A stretch of DNA of 64,000 nucleotides, from positions 1 to 64,000 of the forward strand of contig NZ_LZGT01000038.1 in the NCBI RefSeq assembly GCF_001690525.1, in the 5' to 3' direction. Below are positions 10,283 through 18,888 of the stretch, piece by piece. A model generated the notes under the pieces. It was not told where the DNA came from. It ran no database searches and saw only the letters and a program-made list of their open reading frames with translations. Every line of letters starts with the position of its first letter. Position 1 is the first letter of the stretch. The stretch comes from Gilliamella sp. App6-5 (GTDB lineage: Bacteria > Pseudomonadota > Gammaproteobacteria > Enterobacterales > Orbaceae). The position numbers were made by a program, and so were the translations under genes.

Positions 10283-10687
10283 TTACTGGCCTAATGTCAG
10301 AGTTTTTAGCATTAAACTTTTTGCCGTATTAATGACTTCGACATTGGCTTGATAACTACGTGATGCTGAAATGGTATTAACCATTTCGGCAACCACATCG
10401 ACATTCGGTTTTTGAATATAACCTTTAGCATCGGCCAGCGGATGATTGGGTTCATAAACTAAATTCATTGGCGTGGGATCTTCAATCACCTGCGACACTT
10501 TAACGCCCGCAATTGAATTGGTTTGACCATTATCATCTACTTGAAAAATAACTTGCTTGGCTCGATAAGCTTCTCCAGAAGTACTTGTTACGCTATCGGC
10601 ATTAGCTAAATTACTGGCACTAACATTCATACGTTGGGTTTGTGCCATTAATGCTGACCCCGAAATGGCAAAAATAGAAAAACTCAT
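10283..10687 (-). CDS. flgC: Flagellar proximal rod protein FlgC
   Basis: A 134-residue proximal rod subunit. It has the N-terminal motif [20 protein letters not shown] and the C-terminal [20 protein letters not shown] helix that packs in the rod. The central [11 protein letters not shown] and [20 protein letters not shown] are typical FlgC segments. It lies only 5 bases after flgB, suggesting translational coupling. Confidence 0.95.
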   Translation of the reverse strand: MSFSIFAISGSALMAQTQRMNVSASNLANADSVTSTSGEAYRAKQVIFQVDDNGQTNSIAGVKVSQVIEDPTPMNLVYEPNHPLADAKGYIQKPNVDVVAEMVNTISASRSYQANVEVINTAKSLMLKTLTLGQ

Positions 10688-10692
10688 CTTTA

Positions 10693-11103
10693 TTATCCTT
10701 GCTGTAATACCGACATCACATTTTTAAATTGTTCACCTAAAAACGTTAAATTACTCTGATAGTGAATACTATTGTCAATAAACGCGGTACGCTCTTGATC
10801 CATTTCGACCGTATTACCATCAGCCGATGCTTGATAAGGAATACGATAAAGTACATTTTGATTAAGTGTGATTGGCGCTTTTACCTGAATATGATGATTT
10901 GAGGTAATATTGAGTCCAACGGGATTAATATTACTCTGATTATTAATCGCTTTGCTTAACTCAGCATTAAAATCAATATCTCGAGCCTGATAGTTAGGCG
11001 TATCGCTGTTGGCAATATTTGCAGCTAATATATTTTGTCGCATTTCACGTATATTTAATGCTTGTTGGTGAAAATTAACCCATGTATCCAATTTATCAAA
11101 CAT
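10693..11103 (-). CDS. flgB: Flagellar proximal rod protein FlgB
   Basis: First gene of the minus-strand flagellar operon. The 136-residue rod protein starts [20 protein letters not shown] and shows the rod signature [20 protein letters not shown]. It ends in a helix with [20 protein letters not shown]. The 150-bp divergent region up to flgA should hold promoters for both arms; in enterobacteria these depend on FlhDC, but no FlhDC box can be assigned by eye here. Confidence 0.95.
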   Translation of the reverse strand: MFDKLDTWVNFHQQALNIREMRQNILAANIANSDTPNYQARDIDFNAELSKAINNQSNINPVGLNITSNHHIQVKAPITLNQNVLYRIPYQASADGNTVEMDQERTAFIDNSIHYQSNLTFLGEQFKNVMSVLQQG

Positions 11104-11255
11104 AAAATCATCTCACTTTTTTTGATAATGAGGATTTTAAGCGAATAAAAAAAAAGTCATTGAGCAAATAACGATAAAAATTGCCCTTATTTCAAGATTT
11201 GTTTCATGCAATCATAAAGTACAATCCATTTATGCATAATTTGAAACAAACAAAC

Positions 11256-11915
11256 ATGATTAAAATTGTAAAATTGATACCCGCTATTTTTATACTATTT
11301 AGCTGGCATCCTGTTTTGGCAAGTTCTCTTGATAAGCAGATTCTTAATTTAATCTCTCAACAATTTAGCTATAAAATAGATGATATTTCGATTACTTACC
11401 TGACCACTAAACCACAATTGAGTTGCGATACACCAATACTTTTGTTATTGAATAAAAAGAAGCAGTGGGGCAACATGACCATTGGGGCGCAATGTGATAA
11501 TAAGAAAAAATTTATCCAGATTCATGTTGCTGTCATGGGTAATTATATTGTCGCTAAGCAAGCAATAAGCGCAGGTACTGTCATCAACAAAGATCACATA
11601 CGTATACACTCCGGTTGGTTAGATAAGCTACCTCCCGCTGTCATTTTAAATGAAGCTGACGCGCTTAATCATATCGCTTTACGCAAAATTAATCTCGATG
11701 AACCAATAAAAACCACAATGCTGCAAAAAAATTGGCTAGTAAAAGCTGGACAAATAATTAAAGTAATAATGCATGGTGAAGGTTATGAGATAACGACTAC
11801 AGGCAAAACACTTAGCAATGCTGTATTAAACGATAAGATTAAAGTTAAACTAAATTATGACAAAATTGTTGAAGGCACATTAACTCACCAAGGGGTCATC
11901 ATTTTTAATAAATAA
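11256..11915 (+). CDS. flgA: Flagellar P-ring chaperone FlgA
   Basis: Periplasmic chaperone for FlgI. From the ATG at 11256 the protein is about 219 residues with a clear signal peptide (MIKIVKLIPAIFILFSWHPV, then LAS). The C-terminal SAF domain contains YIVAKQAISAGTVINKDHIR, LRKINLDEPIKTTML and the FlgA ending VKAGQIIKVIMHGEGYEI. An earlier TTG at 11181 and an ATG at 11232 are in frame but would put unusual residues ahead of the signal peptide. It is divergent from flgB, the standard arrangement. Confidence 0.88.
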   Translation: MIKIVKLIPAIFILFSWHPVLASSLDKQILNLISQQFSYKIDDISITYLTTKPQLSCDTPILLLLNKKKQWGNMTIGAQCDNKKKFIQIHVAVMGNYIVAKQAISAGTVINKDHIRIHSGWLDKLPPAVILNEADALNHIALRKINLDEPIKTTMLQKNWLVKAGQIIKVIMHGEGYEITTTGKTLSNAVLNDKIKVKLNYDKIVEGTLTHQGVIIFNK

Positions 11916-11993
11916 TATTAATGATTTTTTTATTATTGCCGATAATAAAACTAAACAAATCACTTAAATCGCCAATTTGATTAAAGGTATTTT

Positions 11994-12287
11994 ATGAGTA
12001 TTGATGCAACAAAATCCGTGACAACCATATCAGGACTACTTAACCGTGATGTAGTCAATGAACAACAAAAAAACCAAATAGCATCTGTACCAACAAAAAA
12101 CAGTACTAATGCAAGCACTACTGTGAGTATCACTCAAAATTCAATGAATCTTTTGCATTCAACGGATAAAGATATTGATATAGAAAAAATTGAAAAAATA
12201 AAACAATCCATTACTGATGGCACACTGGTTATTGATACCCATAAAATTGCAGACAAGTTAATTAAACAATTACTACAAAATATTTAA
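11994..12287 (+). CDS. flgM: Anti-sigma-28 factor FlgM
   Basis: A small (97-residue) inhibitor of the flagellar sigma factor FliA, exported once the hook is complete. The N half is Ser/Thr/Asn-rich and probably disordered. The C-terminal half (KDIDIEKIEKIKQSITDG followed by TLVIDTHKIADKLIKQLL) is the conserved sigma-binding helical region. It lies between flgA and flgN as in enterobacteria. FliA and flagellin genes are outside the window. Confidence 0.88.
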   Translation: MSIDATKSVTTISGLLNRDVVNEQQKNQIASVPTKNSTNASTTVSITQNSMNLLHSTDKDIDIEKIEKIKQSITDGTLVIDTHKIADKLIKQLLQNI

Positions 12288-12315
12288 AGATAAGTCAAAA
12301 TTACAGGAATATAAA

Positions 12316-12750
12316 ATGTTAAAACTCGATGACATCCTAAAACAAATAACAGCAATGTTACAAACACTCTCAGAAATTCTACAAACAGAGCAACAAATCT
12401 TAATTGAAAATAGCTCAACAAATCAATTAAATGAAATAATTAATAAAAAAAGTCAGTTACTGATCCAATTAAAGTTACTGGATGAACAACGTATAACGTT
12501 AAGTAAACAATTAGATATTCAACCACCCTATAGCGAAAACCCGACAATCGCAGCGCATTGGCTATCCATCACAGACACAACAAAATTATTAGCCAATATA
12601 AATCGTGATAATGGATTGATCATTCAAAATCGCATGACTATAACCCAGCAATCTATTAACTACCTTAAAGGCATAAACAGTCCTGTTGTTTATAACAATA
12701 ATGGCTATCAACAAGCCGATGTTATCTCGTCAGAACGAGCTAAAGTTTAA
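12316..12750 (+). CDS. flgN: Flagellar export chaperone FlgN
   Basis: A 144-residue, largely helical protein in the flgAMN position. In the family FlgN escorts the hook-filament junction proteins FlgK and FlgL to the export gate. The pattern LDDILKQITAMLQTLSEILQ, then QQILIENSSTNQLNEIINKK matches FlgN, although sequence identity in this family is always low. Its usual clients flgK and flgL are not in the window and must be elsewhere if the pathway works. Confidence 0.8.
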   Translation: MLKLDDILKQITAMLQTLSEILQTEQQILIENSSTNQLNEIINKKSQLLIQLKLLDEQRITLSKQLDIQPPYSENPTIAAHWLSITDTTKLLANINRDNGLIIQNRMTITQQSINYLKGINSPVVYNNNGYQQADVISSERAKV

Positions 12751-12893
12751 AAGAGAATTACGATTTTTTTGACGGTAAACGCGATAAATACCGCCAAAAA
12801 TGCCCTCTTATTAAGCCAATAATTCGTGAGTAATAGTTCATACTGTTAGCAGGTAAACTGTAATTAAACGATGAAGTTTTATTTGATTCCATC

Positions 12894-14024
12894 ATGGCCG
12901 ACGATAATGATCTAGATAAAAGCGAGCATCCCACCGATAGCAAAATAAAAAAAGCGCGGGAAAAGGGACAAATTCCTCGATCTCGCGAATTAACTTCGTT
13001 GATAATCTTGTTAATAGGCATCTTCTTGTTTGGATTAATGGGTTCACATTTAGTTAACCAATTAATCATAATCATAAAAACAGCGATGACATTTTCGTAT
13101 AAAACAGACGATGATAAGTTGATCGTTTTCAATTTAGTTAATTTGTTAACCCATGGCTTTTGGTCAATTGCGCCAATTTTTTGCGGTTTAGTTATAGTTG
13201 CCATATTTGCACCACTTTGTGTGGGAGGGTTACTATTTAGCCTGCAATCAATTAAACCCAATTTTACAAAATTAAATCCTATCGAGGGTTTTGGCAGATT
13301 ATTTAGCACTAAAATTTTTTCTGAGTTACTAAAAAGTATACTTAAAGTTATTTTAATTTCTATCGCATCAACATGGTTTTTAGTGCACCATTTTTATGAC
13401 CTGCTTACGTTACCCAATATGTATTTAAATAATGCATTAGCTAAAGCAATACAGTTAGTGATCCTTTGCGCAATACTAAGCGTTATATCGTTAATACCGA
13501 TGGTGGGTTTTGATATTTTTTATCAAATATGGAGTCATTTGAAAAAATTGAAAATGTCAAAACAAGAAATTAAAGATGAGTTTAAAGAGCAAGAGGGAAA
13601 CCCGCAAATTAAAGGGCGCATTCGCCAAATGCAACAAGCTATTGCCAGACGTAGAATGATGAAAGATGTGCCAAAAGCCAATGTCATTGTGACCAATCCA
13701 ACCCATTATGCTGTTGCCCTACAATATGATGAAAAAACCATGATTGCACCCAAATTACTGGCAAAAGGAACTGATAACATTGCGCTACGCATTAGAGAAA
13801 TTGCAAGTGAATATAATATACCTCTATTAGAAGCACCGCCTTTAGCTCGAGCTTTATATCGTCATGGTGAAATAGGTGAAACGATTCCAACCGAATTATA
13901 TACCGCAGTTGCTCAAATTTTAGCATGGGTATATCAATTAAAACATTGGCATAAATATGGTGGCAATAAACCAACCGTGCCAAATAATTTACCCATTCCA
14001 GAGTCATTATCTGTCAATCAATAA
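12894..14024 (+). CDS. flhB: Flagellar export gate protein FlhB
   Basis: Inner-membrane component of the flagellar type III export gate that switches substrate class. The 376-residue protein begins with HPTDSKIKKAREKGQIPRSR and has about four membrane segments through residue 210. The autocleavage site NPTH lies at about residues 268-271, as in E. coli. The C-terminal cytoplasmic domain contains NVIVTNPTHYAVALQYDE and LARALYRHGEIGETIP. It overlaps no neighbour. The 143 bp upstream, after flgN, contain no recognised gene. Confidence 0.95.
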   Translation: MADDNDLDKSEHPTDSKIKKAREKGQIPRSRELTSLIILLIGIFLFGLMGSHLVNQLIIIIKTAMTFSYKTDDDKLIVFNLVNLLTHGFWSIAPIFCGLVIVAIFAPLCVGGLLFSLQSIKPNFTKLNPIEGFGRLFSTKIFSELLKSILKVILISIASTWFLVHHFYDLLTLPNMYLNNALAKAIQLVILCAILSVISLIPMVGFDIFYQIWSHLKKLKMSKQEIKDEFKEQEGNPQIKGRIRQMQQAIARRRMMKDVPKANVIVTNPTHYAVALQYDEKTMIAPKLLAKGTDNIALRIREIASEYNIPLLEAPPLARALYRHGEIGETIPTELYTAVAQILAWVYQLKHWHKYGGNKPTVPNNLPIPESLSVNQ

Positions 14025-14041
14025 AGGCAATTACTCATTTT

Positions 14042-16129
14042 ATGATTAAATCAAAACTACTTACTTTATTATCACTTAATACGTTAAAAAATGGCCATTA
14101 TCAAATTTTAGCTGGCCCAATGCTCATCTTATTGATTCTTTCAATGATGGTATTACCCCTCCCTGCCTTTATGTTGGATCTGTTTTTTACGTTTAATATT
14201 GCTTTATCAATTATTATCCTGATAGTGGCTTTATTCACTAAACGCGTGCTTGATTTTGCAGCATTTCCGACCGTTTTATTATTTGCAACTTTATTAAGAT
14301 TATCATTAAACGTTGCCTCTACACGGGTCGTTTTATTAAAAGGACACACCGGCAGCGCTGCGGCTGGACGGGTGATTGAAGCTTTTGGGCACTTTTTAGT
14401 TGGTGGAAATTTTGCTATTGGTATCGTGGTATTTATCATTTTGGTTATCATCAACTTTATGGTCATCACCAAGGGGGCAGGCAGAATAGCTGAAGTGGGC
14501 GCTCGTTTTGCTTTAGATGGCATGCCAGGAAAACAAATGGCCATTGACGCCGATCTCAATGCGGGTTTAATTGGTGAAGATGAAGCTAAAGCACGCCGAG
14601 CCGAAGTTTCCCAAGAAGCGGATTTTTATGGTTCGATGGATGGTGCTAGTAAATTTGTACGTGGTGATGCAATTGCCGGATTATTAATCATGGCCATTAC
14701 CATTGTTGGCGGCTTGCTCGTTGGGGTTGTGCAACATGATATGGCGCTATCTGATGCGAGTAAAACCTATGTGTTACTGACCATTGGTGATGGCTTGGTT
14801 GCGCAAATACCGTCACTGATTATTTCAACGGCCGCGGGAGTTATCGTTACGCGAGTGACATCGCAAGATAATATTAGTAATCAAATGATTACTCAGCTTT
14901 TTAATAATCCGCAAGTATTAATTTTAACCGCTGTTGTAATTGGTTTACTTGGGTTAATTCCGGGCATGCCAAATCTGGTTTTTTTACTCTTTACTGCCAT
15001 TTTATCCATTCTCTCTTGGTGGCTAACTAAACAGAAAAAAACAGAACAGACAGCCACGCCCAAACAAGCTAATGTGCAAGCAACCACGCCGGCCAATATT
15101 GAAGCGACATGGTCTGATGTCAATATTGAAGATATATTAGCAATGGAAGTGGGTTATGGATTAATTCCAATGGTCGATCAAACTCAAAATGGTGAGTTGT
15201 TAGGGCGAATCCGTAGTTTACGTAAAAAATTTGCTCAAACACTGGGGTTTTTACCTCCTCAGGTGCATATAAGAGACAATCTCTCGTTAGCGCCTTATCA
15301 ATATAAAATATTTATCAAAGGTGGCGAAATCGGCAAAGGCGAAATTGTGAATAATAAATGGTTAGCCATTAATCCTGGTAATGTGACAGAAACCATTGAG
15401 GGCATTACAACAACCGAACCGGCTTTTGGGCTACCTGCCATATGGATAGATGAAAACGATAAAGAAAATGCGCAAATATTAGGATATACCGTTGTAGATA
15501 CCAGTACAATGATCGCAACACATTTCAACCATTTATTACAACAATTTGCAAGCGACTTATTAGGGCGCTTAGAAACCCAAGAACTGCTCGACAGAATAAA
15601 ACAGGATATTCCAAAATTAGTCGAAGATTTTATTCCAGGCGTTGTGACATTAACGACTTTTCATAAAATACTACAAAATTTAATCGCCGAAAAAGTATCA
15701 ATTCGGGATATGCGAACCATTATTGAAACGATCTGCGAACATGCGCCCACCCAAAGTGATGCTTATCAGCTACTCAGTATGGTAAGAATCGCATTAGGCA
15801 GAGTGATCACACAACAATGGTTTCCAGGCTTTGATCCAATTAATGTCATAGGATTAAATATCAATTTAGAACGTCTGTTATTACAAGCGCTACAAAATAC
15901 CAACAATTTTGAACCGGGACTTGCCGAACATATTATTGAACAAATCAGACAAGCCATTAATCAACAAGATGCCATCGGTGCCCCCCCCGTATTATTAGTG
16001 AACCATGCATTAAGACCAATGCTGTCACAATTTTTAAGGCCTAACTTTCCTCAATTAGTGGTACTATCGAATTTAGAAATTACCGATAATCGAGAGATAA
16101 AAATGACTTCGCAAATTGGAGCTGAATAG
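14042..16129 (+). CDS. flhA: Flagellar export gate protein FlhA
   Basis: The large export-gate subunit that docks chaperone-substrate complexes. The 695-residue chain has about eight membrane helices to residue 330, including the FHIPEP-family signature region (GRIAEVGARFALDGMPGKQM, then AIDADLNAGLIGEDEAKARR). A cytoplasmic domain follows to the end. It starts 17 bases after flhB. A run of eight C at 15981-15988 (codons for Ala-Pro-Pro near residue 648) is conspicuous in this AT-rich gene and could shift the frame. As given the frame is intact. No flhE follows. Confidence 0.96.
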   Translation: MIKSKLLTLLSLNTLKNGHYQILAGPMLILLILSMMVLPLPAFMLDLFFTFNIALSIIILIVALFTKRVLDFAAFPTVLLFATLLRLSLNVASTRVVLLKGHTGSAAAGRVIEAFGHFLVGGNFAIGIVVFIILVIINFMVITKGAGRIAEVGARFALDGMPGKQMAIDADLNAGLIGEDEAKARRAEVSQEADFYGSMDGASKFVRGDAIAGLLIMAITIVGGLLVGVVQHDMALSDASKTYVLLTIGDGLVAQIPSLIISTAAGVIVTRVTSQDNISNQMITQLFNNPQVLILTAVVIGLLGLIPGMPNLVFLLFTAILSILSWWLTKQKKTEQTATPKQANVQATTPANIEATWSDVNIEDILAMEVGYGLIPMVDQTQNGELLGRIRSLRKKFAQTLGFLPPQVHIRDNLSLAPYQYKIFIKGGEIGKGEIVNNKWLAINPGNVTETIEGITTTEPAFGLPAIWIDENDKENAQILGYTVVDTSTMIATHFNHLLQQFASDLLGRLETQELLDRIKQDIPKLVEDFIPGVVTLTTFHKILQNLIAEKVSIRDMRTIIETICEHAPTQSDAYQLLSMVRIALGRVITQQWFPGFDPINVIGLNINLERLLLQALQNTNNFEPGLAEHIIEQIRQAINQQDAIGAPPVLLVNHALRPMLSQFLRPNFPQLVVLSNLEITDNREIKMTSQIGAE

Positions 16130-16226
16130 TGACCTTATTATGCTAATAATGTGTAGTAATTATTTCCATTATTTACAGTAATTTAAGACACTACGATAAT
16201 AAATATCCATAAAAAAGCAAACTAAC

Positions 16227-16252
16227 GCCATATCACAGACAAGAGATATGGC
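16227..16252 (-). terminator. Hairpin with T-rich tail on the minus strand
   Basis: Stem GCCATATC / GATATGGC with a 10-base loop. On the minus strand it is followed by GTTAGTTTGCTTTTTT. It could end transcription coming through the CRISPR array about 430 bases upstream. Confidence 0.5.
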
Positions 16253-16460
16253 GCTGATATCATAAACAAAACTAACCGCCACTGATTTAGCTAAACGTTT
16301 TATAGTCAGTTGTTCGACCATTTATAACGAGCTAAAGAAAACTCGACTAAAGCTGCCCGTCTCTTTAACCAGTGCAAATATTATAAGGCCAACCGCTATG
16401 GAATTAAACGTTTAGCTAAAGTTGAACTATTTACTTTTTAGGTTATATTTTTGTAAAAAA

Positions 16461-16484
16461 TATTCAGGATTCTATACCGTTTCA
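16461..16484 (+). repeat. 24-bp dispersed sequence, copy A
   Basis: Contains ATTCAGGATTCTATACCG. It is identical over 24 bases to the reverse complement of 54585-54608. Both copies lie in decayed spacers. Confidence 0.7.
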
Positions 16485-16681
16485 AGATTAAAAAAGCCGA
16501 AAAGAGCGATACACACTTTAATTGAAATCTAGCATAATCAATAAATTTGCAAAAAAGAGACAACAAAAGTTTAAGCGATTTATTCACTTTTATAATACGG
16601 TTAAAACACATTGAAAGGGTTATATTGTGGCACTTAATGATTATTTAAGTTACAACAATGATGCCATTTAAATCTGAACAA

Positions 16682-17130
16682 TTTTTAAACTATCCATACG
16701 GCATTGAAAATTTTAAAATCGTTTTTATGTTTGCATTTAGCTTTCTAAACTGCCTATACGGCATTGAAGATCAATAGATCAAATCGTTTTTTTAGCGCCA
16801 ATTTCTAAACTGCCTATACGGCATTGAAGAGCGGTGTACCTCGTCGAAATTATCTGATTAATTTCTAAACTGCCTATACGGCATTGAAGATACCGAAGAA
16901 TCGAGTCATTTTTGGGATATGTTTTCTAAACTGCCTATACGGCATTGAAGGTTGAATGTTGCTGTATATGCAAGCCCGATTCTTTCTAAACTGCCTATAC
17001 GGCATTGAAGGTATTGGTATAACGTTTTTTTGGACTGAACTATTTCTAAACTGCCTATACGGCATTGAAGGAGGAAAATGAATTACCTCTTCATCTGGAA
17101 TTTTTCTAAACTGCCTATACGGCATTGAAG
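16682..17130 (-). CRISPR. Type I-F CRISPR array: 8 repeats, 7 spacers
   Basis: Repeats of 28 bp at 16682, 16742, 16802, 16862, 16923, 16983, 17043 and 17103. On the plus strand they read TTTCTAAACTGCC then TATACGGCATTGAAG. Spacers are 32 bp except one of 33. Seven repeats are identical. The one at 16682-16709 carries five changes and is the leader-distal, terminal repeat. On the minus strand the repeat folds as GCCGTATAGGC and ends TTTAGAAA, the I-F 5' handle, so crRNAs are read leftward from the cas6f side. New spacers should enter at 17103-17130. No spacer target was recognised by eye inside the window. Confidence 0.97.
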
Positions 17131-17267
17131 TAGAATTTTATCTCAATAGTGCCTTATTGTAAAAGAGCATATTGCACTTTTCCCAATTTTTACCCTTTTT
17201 TTGAGTCCATTTTAATATCAATAATAATCAATATGTTAAAATCATCCCCAAAAAAAGGGTTAGAAAT
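17131..17267 (-). promoter_or_regulatory. CRISPR leader with an IHF-type site
   Basis: A/T-rich 137 bp between cas6f and the first repeat. At 17226-17238 the plus strand reads AATCAATATGTTA, a full match to the IHF consensus WATCAANNNNTTR, about 95-108 bp from the array. Known type I-F leaders need IHF for spacer insertion. An inverted pair CCCTTTTTTT (17192-17201) and AAAAAAAGGG (17250-17259) frames the site. Confidence 0.65.
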
Positions 17268-17837
17268 TTAAAAATCAGGAACGGTGGCTGTTTGGCTTAA
17301 TCCATAGCTATTAAATGTCCCTTGTACTGGCTCTGGGCATTTTTCTTGCTTTATCCACAAAATAAATTTTTGCCCTGTACTTTTACTATTCAAATGAAAG
17401 TGTGGATATTGCAAATGAACGCTTCCCCACTTTTCAATCATTTTATTTTTTACTTCAGACGTCCATTTACCTTGTGCTGTTAATCGTTTTTCGGCACGCC
17501 TTAACGCACTTTGACCTTTAGGGTTAACTCGGCTAAAACGTAAATAGCCTTTTATCGTCGTCGGTACTGTAGTGATAGGCATCAATAAAGCATAATCGCT
17601 AATTGATGATTTTTGCTGTATATCTGCTTTAAGGTTTTGCAGTTCCTGCTCGGTGCCCAATAGGCGAATCACTCCGCCTAATGTTCGGTGCACATGGTAA
17701 CAAGGAAAGCTAATTGCGATATTTCCTTGGTGATTGACCAAAATTTGATGTAATGATTGCATCACTTGATTCATCACATCCACTTCGGTTATCTCAATTT
17801 GCGAAATCGCTCGTAACTCTAAATAATGTGAGTGCAT
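17268..17837 (-). CDS. cas6f: Cas6f (Csy4) crRNA-processing endoribonuclease
   Basis: Cuts the pre-crRNA at the base of each repeat hairpin and stays bound as the head of the type I-F Cascade. The 189-residue protein starts HSHYLELRAISQIEI. It has the expected catalytic His at residue 30 (SLHQILVNHQG, matching the KLHQALV context of Pseudomonas Csy4), and a glycine-rich RNA-binding C part (SKSTGQKFILWIKQE, TFNSYGLSQTATVP). It is the last cas gene, 5 bases after cas7f and 137 bp before the array. Length is normal. Confidence 0.95.
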   Translation of the reverse strand: MHSHYLELRAISQIEITEVDVMNQVMQSLHQILVNHQGNIAISFPCYHVHRTLGGVIRLLGTEQELQNLKADIQQKSSISDYALLMPITTVPTTIKGYLRFSRVNPKGQSALRRAEKRLTAQGKWTSEVKNKMIEKWGSVHLQYPHFHLNSKSTGQKFILWIKQEKCPEPVQGTFNSYGLSQTATVPDF

Positions 17838-17842
17838 CTTAT

Positions 17843-18853
17843 TTACTCCTTACCGCTGGCACCAAATACACCACCACGAATTAATACCGCAATTACATAA
17901 TGTTGCTGATCAAGCGATGGTTTTTCACCTTTTAAAACCCAATTATCAAATAAGGTATAAAAATCTAATTTTTGTTTTGGTTGGCGGAAAGCATGCCCCA
18001 TTGAAGTAACCGAGCCATACGGTTCTATCGCTATTGGAAATTGTGCATTATCTTCATACCAAGTATCGATAGTTCGAATGGCATTACTGATTTTTTGTGA
18101 ATGCATGGCGGCTTGTTTGTTCTTCTCATACAATACTTTACTTTTAGTTTTGCCAGTATCTAGAATTAATTCTTGTGACGGGTAGACTTCTTGACCTAAG
18201 CCCATTTTCAGTTTGGCTTCAACGTTAAAAATCACAAACTCTTTACCACATAATCCTGCTTCAATCAGTGTAGCAAGATCATTCACCGATTTATCATCAT
18301 AATCAAATGAGTTTAGTTGATATTGTTTAACATCACTGACTTCAATCATTGGTTTTTTTTCATCTTTTCGAGTAATCGAAAGGCTAATTTGCTCTGCTGC
18401 CATACGGTTACGCCATAACCAACGGCCACTTAAGATATTAATAGCATAACGCTTAGCTAGTGCTGTCAATCCTTGCGTTTGAATATAACCCTGCGTTGTT
18501 TTTTCTAGTTCTTTTTGATATTCGATATCATTACACACGGAAGGTTTACCTAAAAATGGCAATACTTTACAGCTCCATGTTACGACCAATGTATCTTTAT
18601 CGGCATCTAACGCAGCAACATCAACTGTTTGTAAATTTGGCTTTTGTATTTCAGCATCTAATTTGGTTGGATCGTTTGCAACTGCATTTTTAAGACGATT
18701 TGAAATAGTGCCTCGCACTGATTTTTCAGTGACTGTAACAGGAGATAATTTAGTGGCATCTGCATTATCTTGCTGTGCAAAAATCGCATCAGAAATATCA
18801 AAACTACGTTCAAAAGCAAGTACGCTGGCGGTGGTGATTTTATCTTTACTCAT
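17843..18853 (-). CDS. cas7f: Cas7f (Csy3) Cascade backbone subunit
   Basis: Six copies normally coat the crRNA spacer in the type I-F surveillance complex. The 336-residue protein opens TTASVLAFERSFDISDAIFA, a Csy3 hallmark. It shows NILSGRWLWRNRMAAEQISL and ends with EPYGSVTSMGHAFRQPKQKL followed by KPSLDQQHYVIAVLIRGGVF. Length is typical. It follows cas5f by 35 bases and precedes cas6f by 5. No frame damage is visible, so Cascade appears functional. Confidence 0.96.
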   Translation of the reverse strand: MSKDKITTASVLAFERSFDISDAIFAQQDNADATKLSPVTVTEKSVRGTISNRLKNAVANDPTKLDAEIQKPNLQTVDVAALDADKDTLVVTWSCKVLPFLGKPSVCNDIEYQKELEKTTQGYIQTQGLTALAKRYAINILSGRWLWRNRMAAEQISLSITRKDEKKPMIEVSDVKQYQLNSFDYDDKSVNDLATLIEAGLCGKEFVIFNVEAKLKMGLGQEVYPSQELILDTGKTKSKVLYEKNKQAAMHSQKISNAIRTIDTWYEDNAQFPIAIEPYGSVTSMGHAFRQPKQKLDFYTLFDNWVLKGEKPSLDQQHYVIAVLIRGGVFGASGKE

Positions 18854-18888
18854 AATGTATTCCTTATTCTATAATTTTCTAAATTTAC

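Larger units (their letters stand above)
16130..16681. other. Gene-poor spacer between flhA and the CRISPR array
   Basis: About 550 bp without a supportable gene. It contains a hairpin at 16227-16252. A stop-free plus-strand stretch at about 16327-16440 reads KAARLFNQCKYY and RYGIKRLAKVELF with no start codon; it looks like a decayed gene fragment of unknown family. A 24-bp sequence at 16461-16484 is repeated near 54.6 kb. Confidence 0.5.

Noticed and set aside
12758-12893. Short minus-strand frame MESNKTSSFNYSL... ending RYLSRLPSKKS between flgN and flhB
   Set aside because: No ribosome site, no recognised family, and it overlaps the flhB start region; judged chance.
16874-17125. Open frame with repeated SMPYRQFR units
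   Set aside because: It is the translation of the CRISPR repeats and spacers, not a protein gene.
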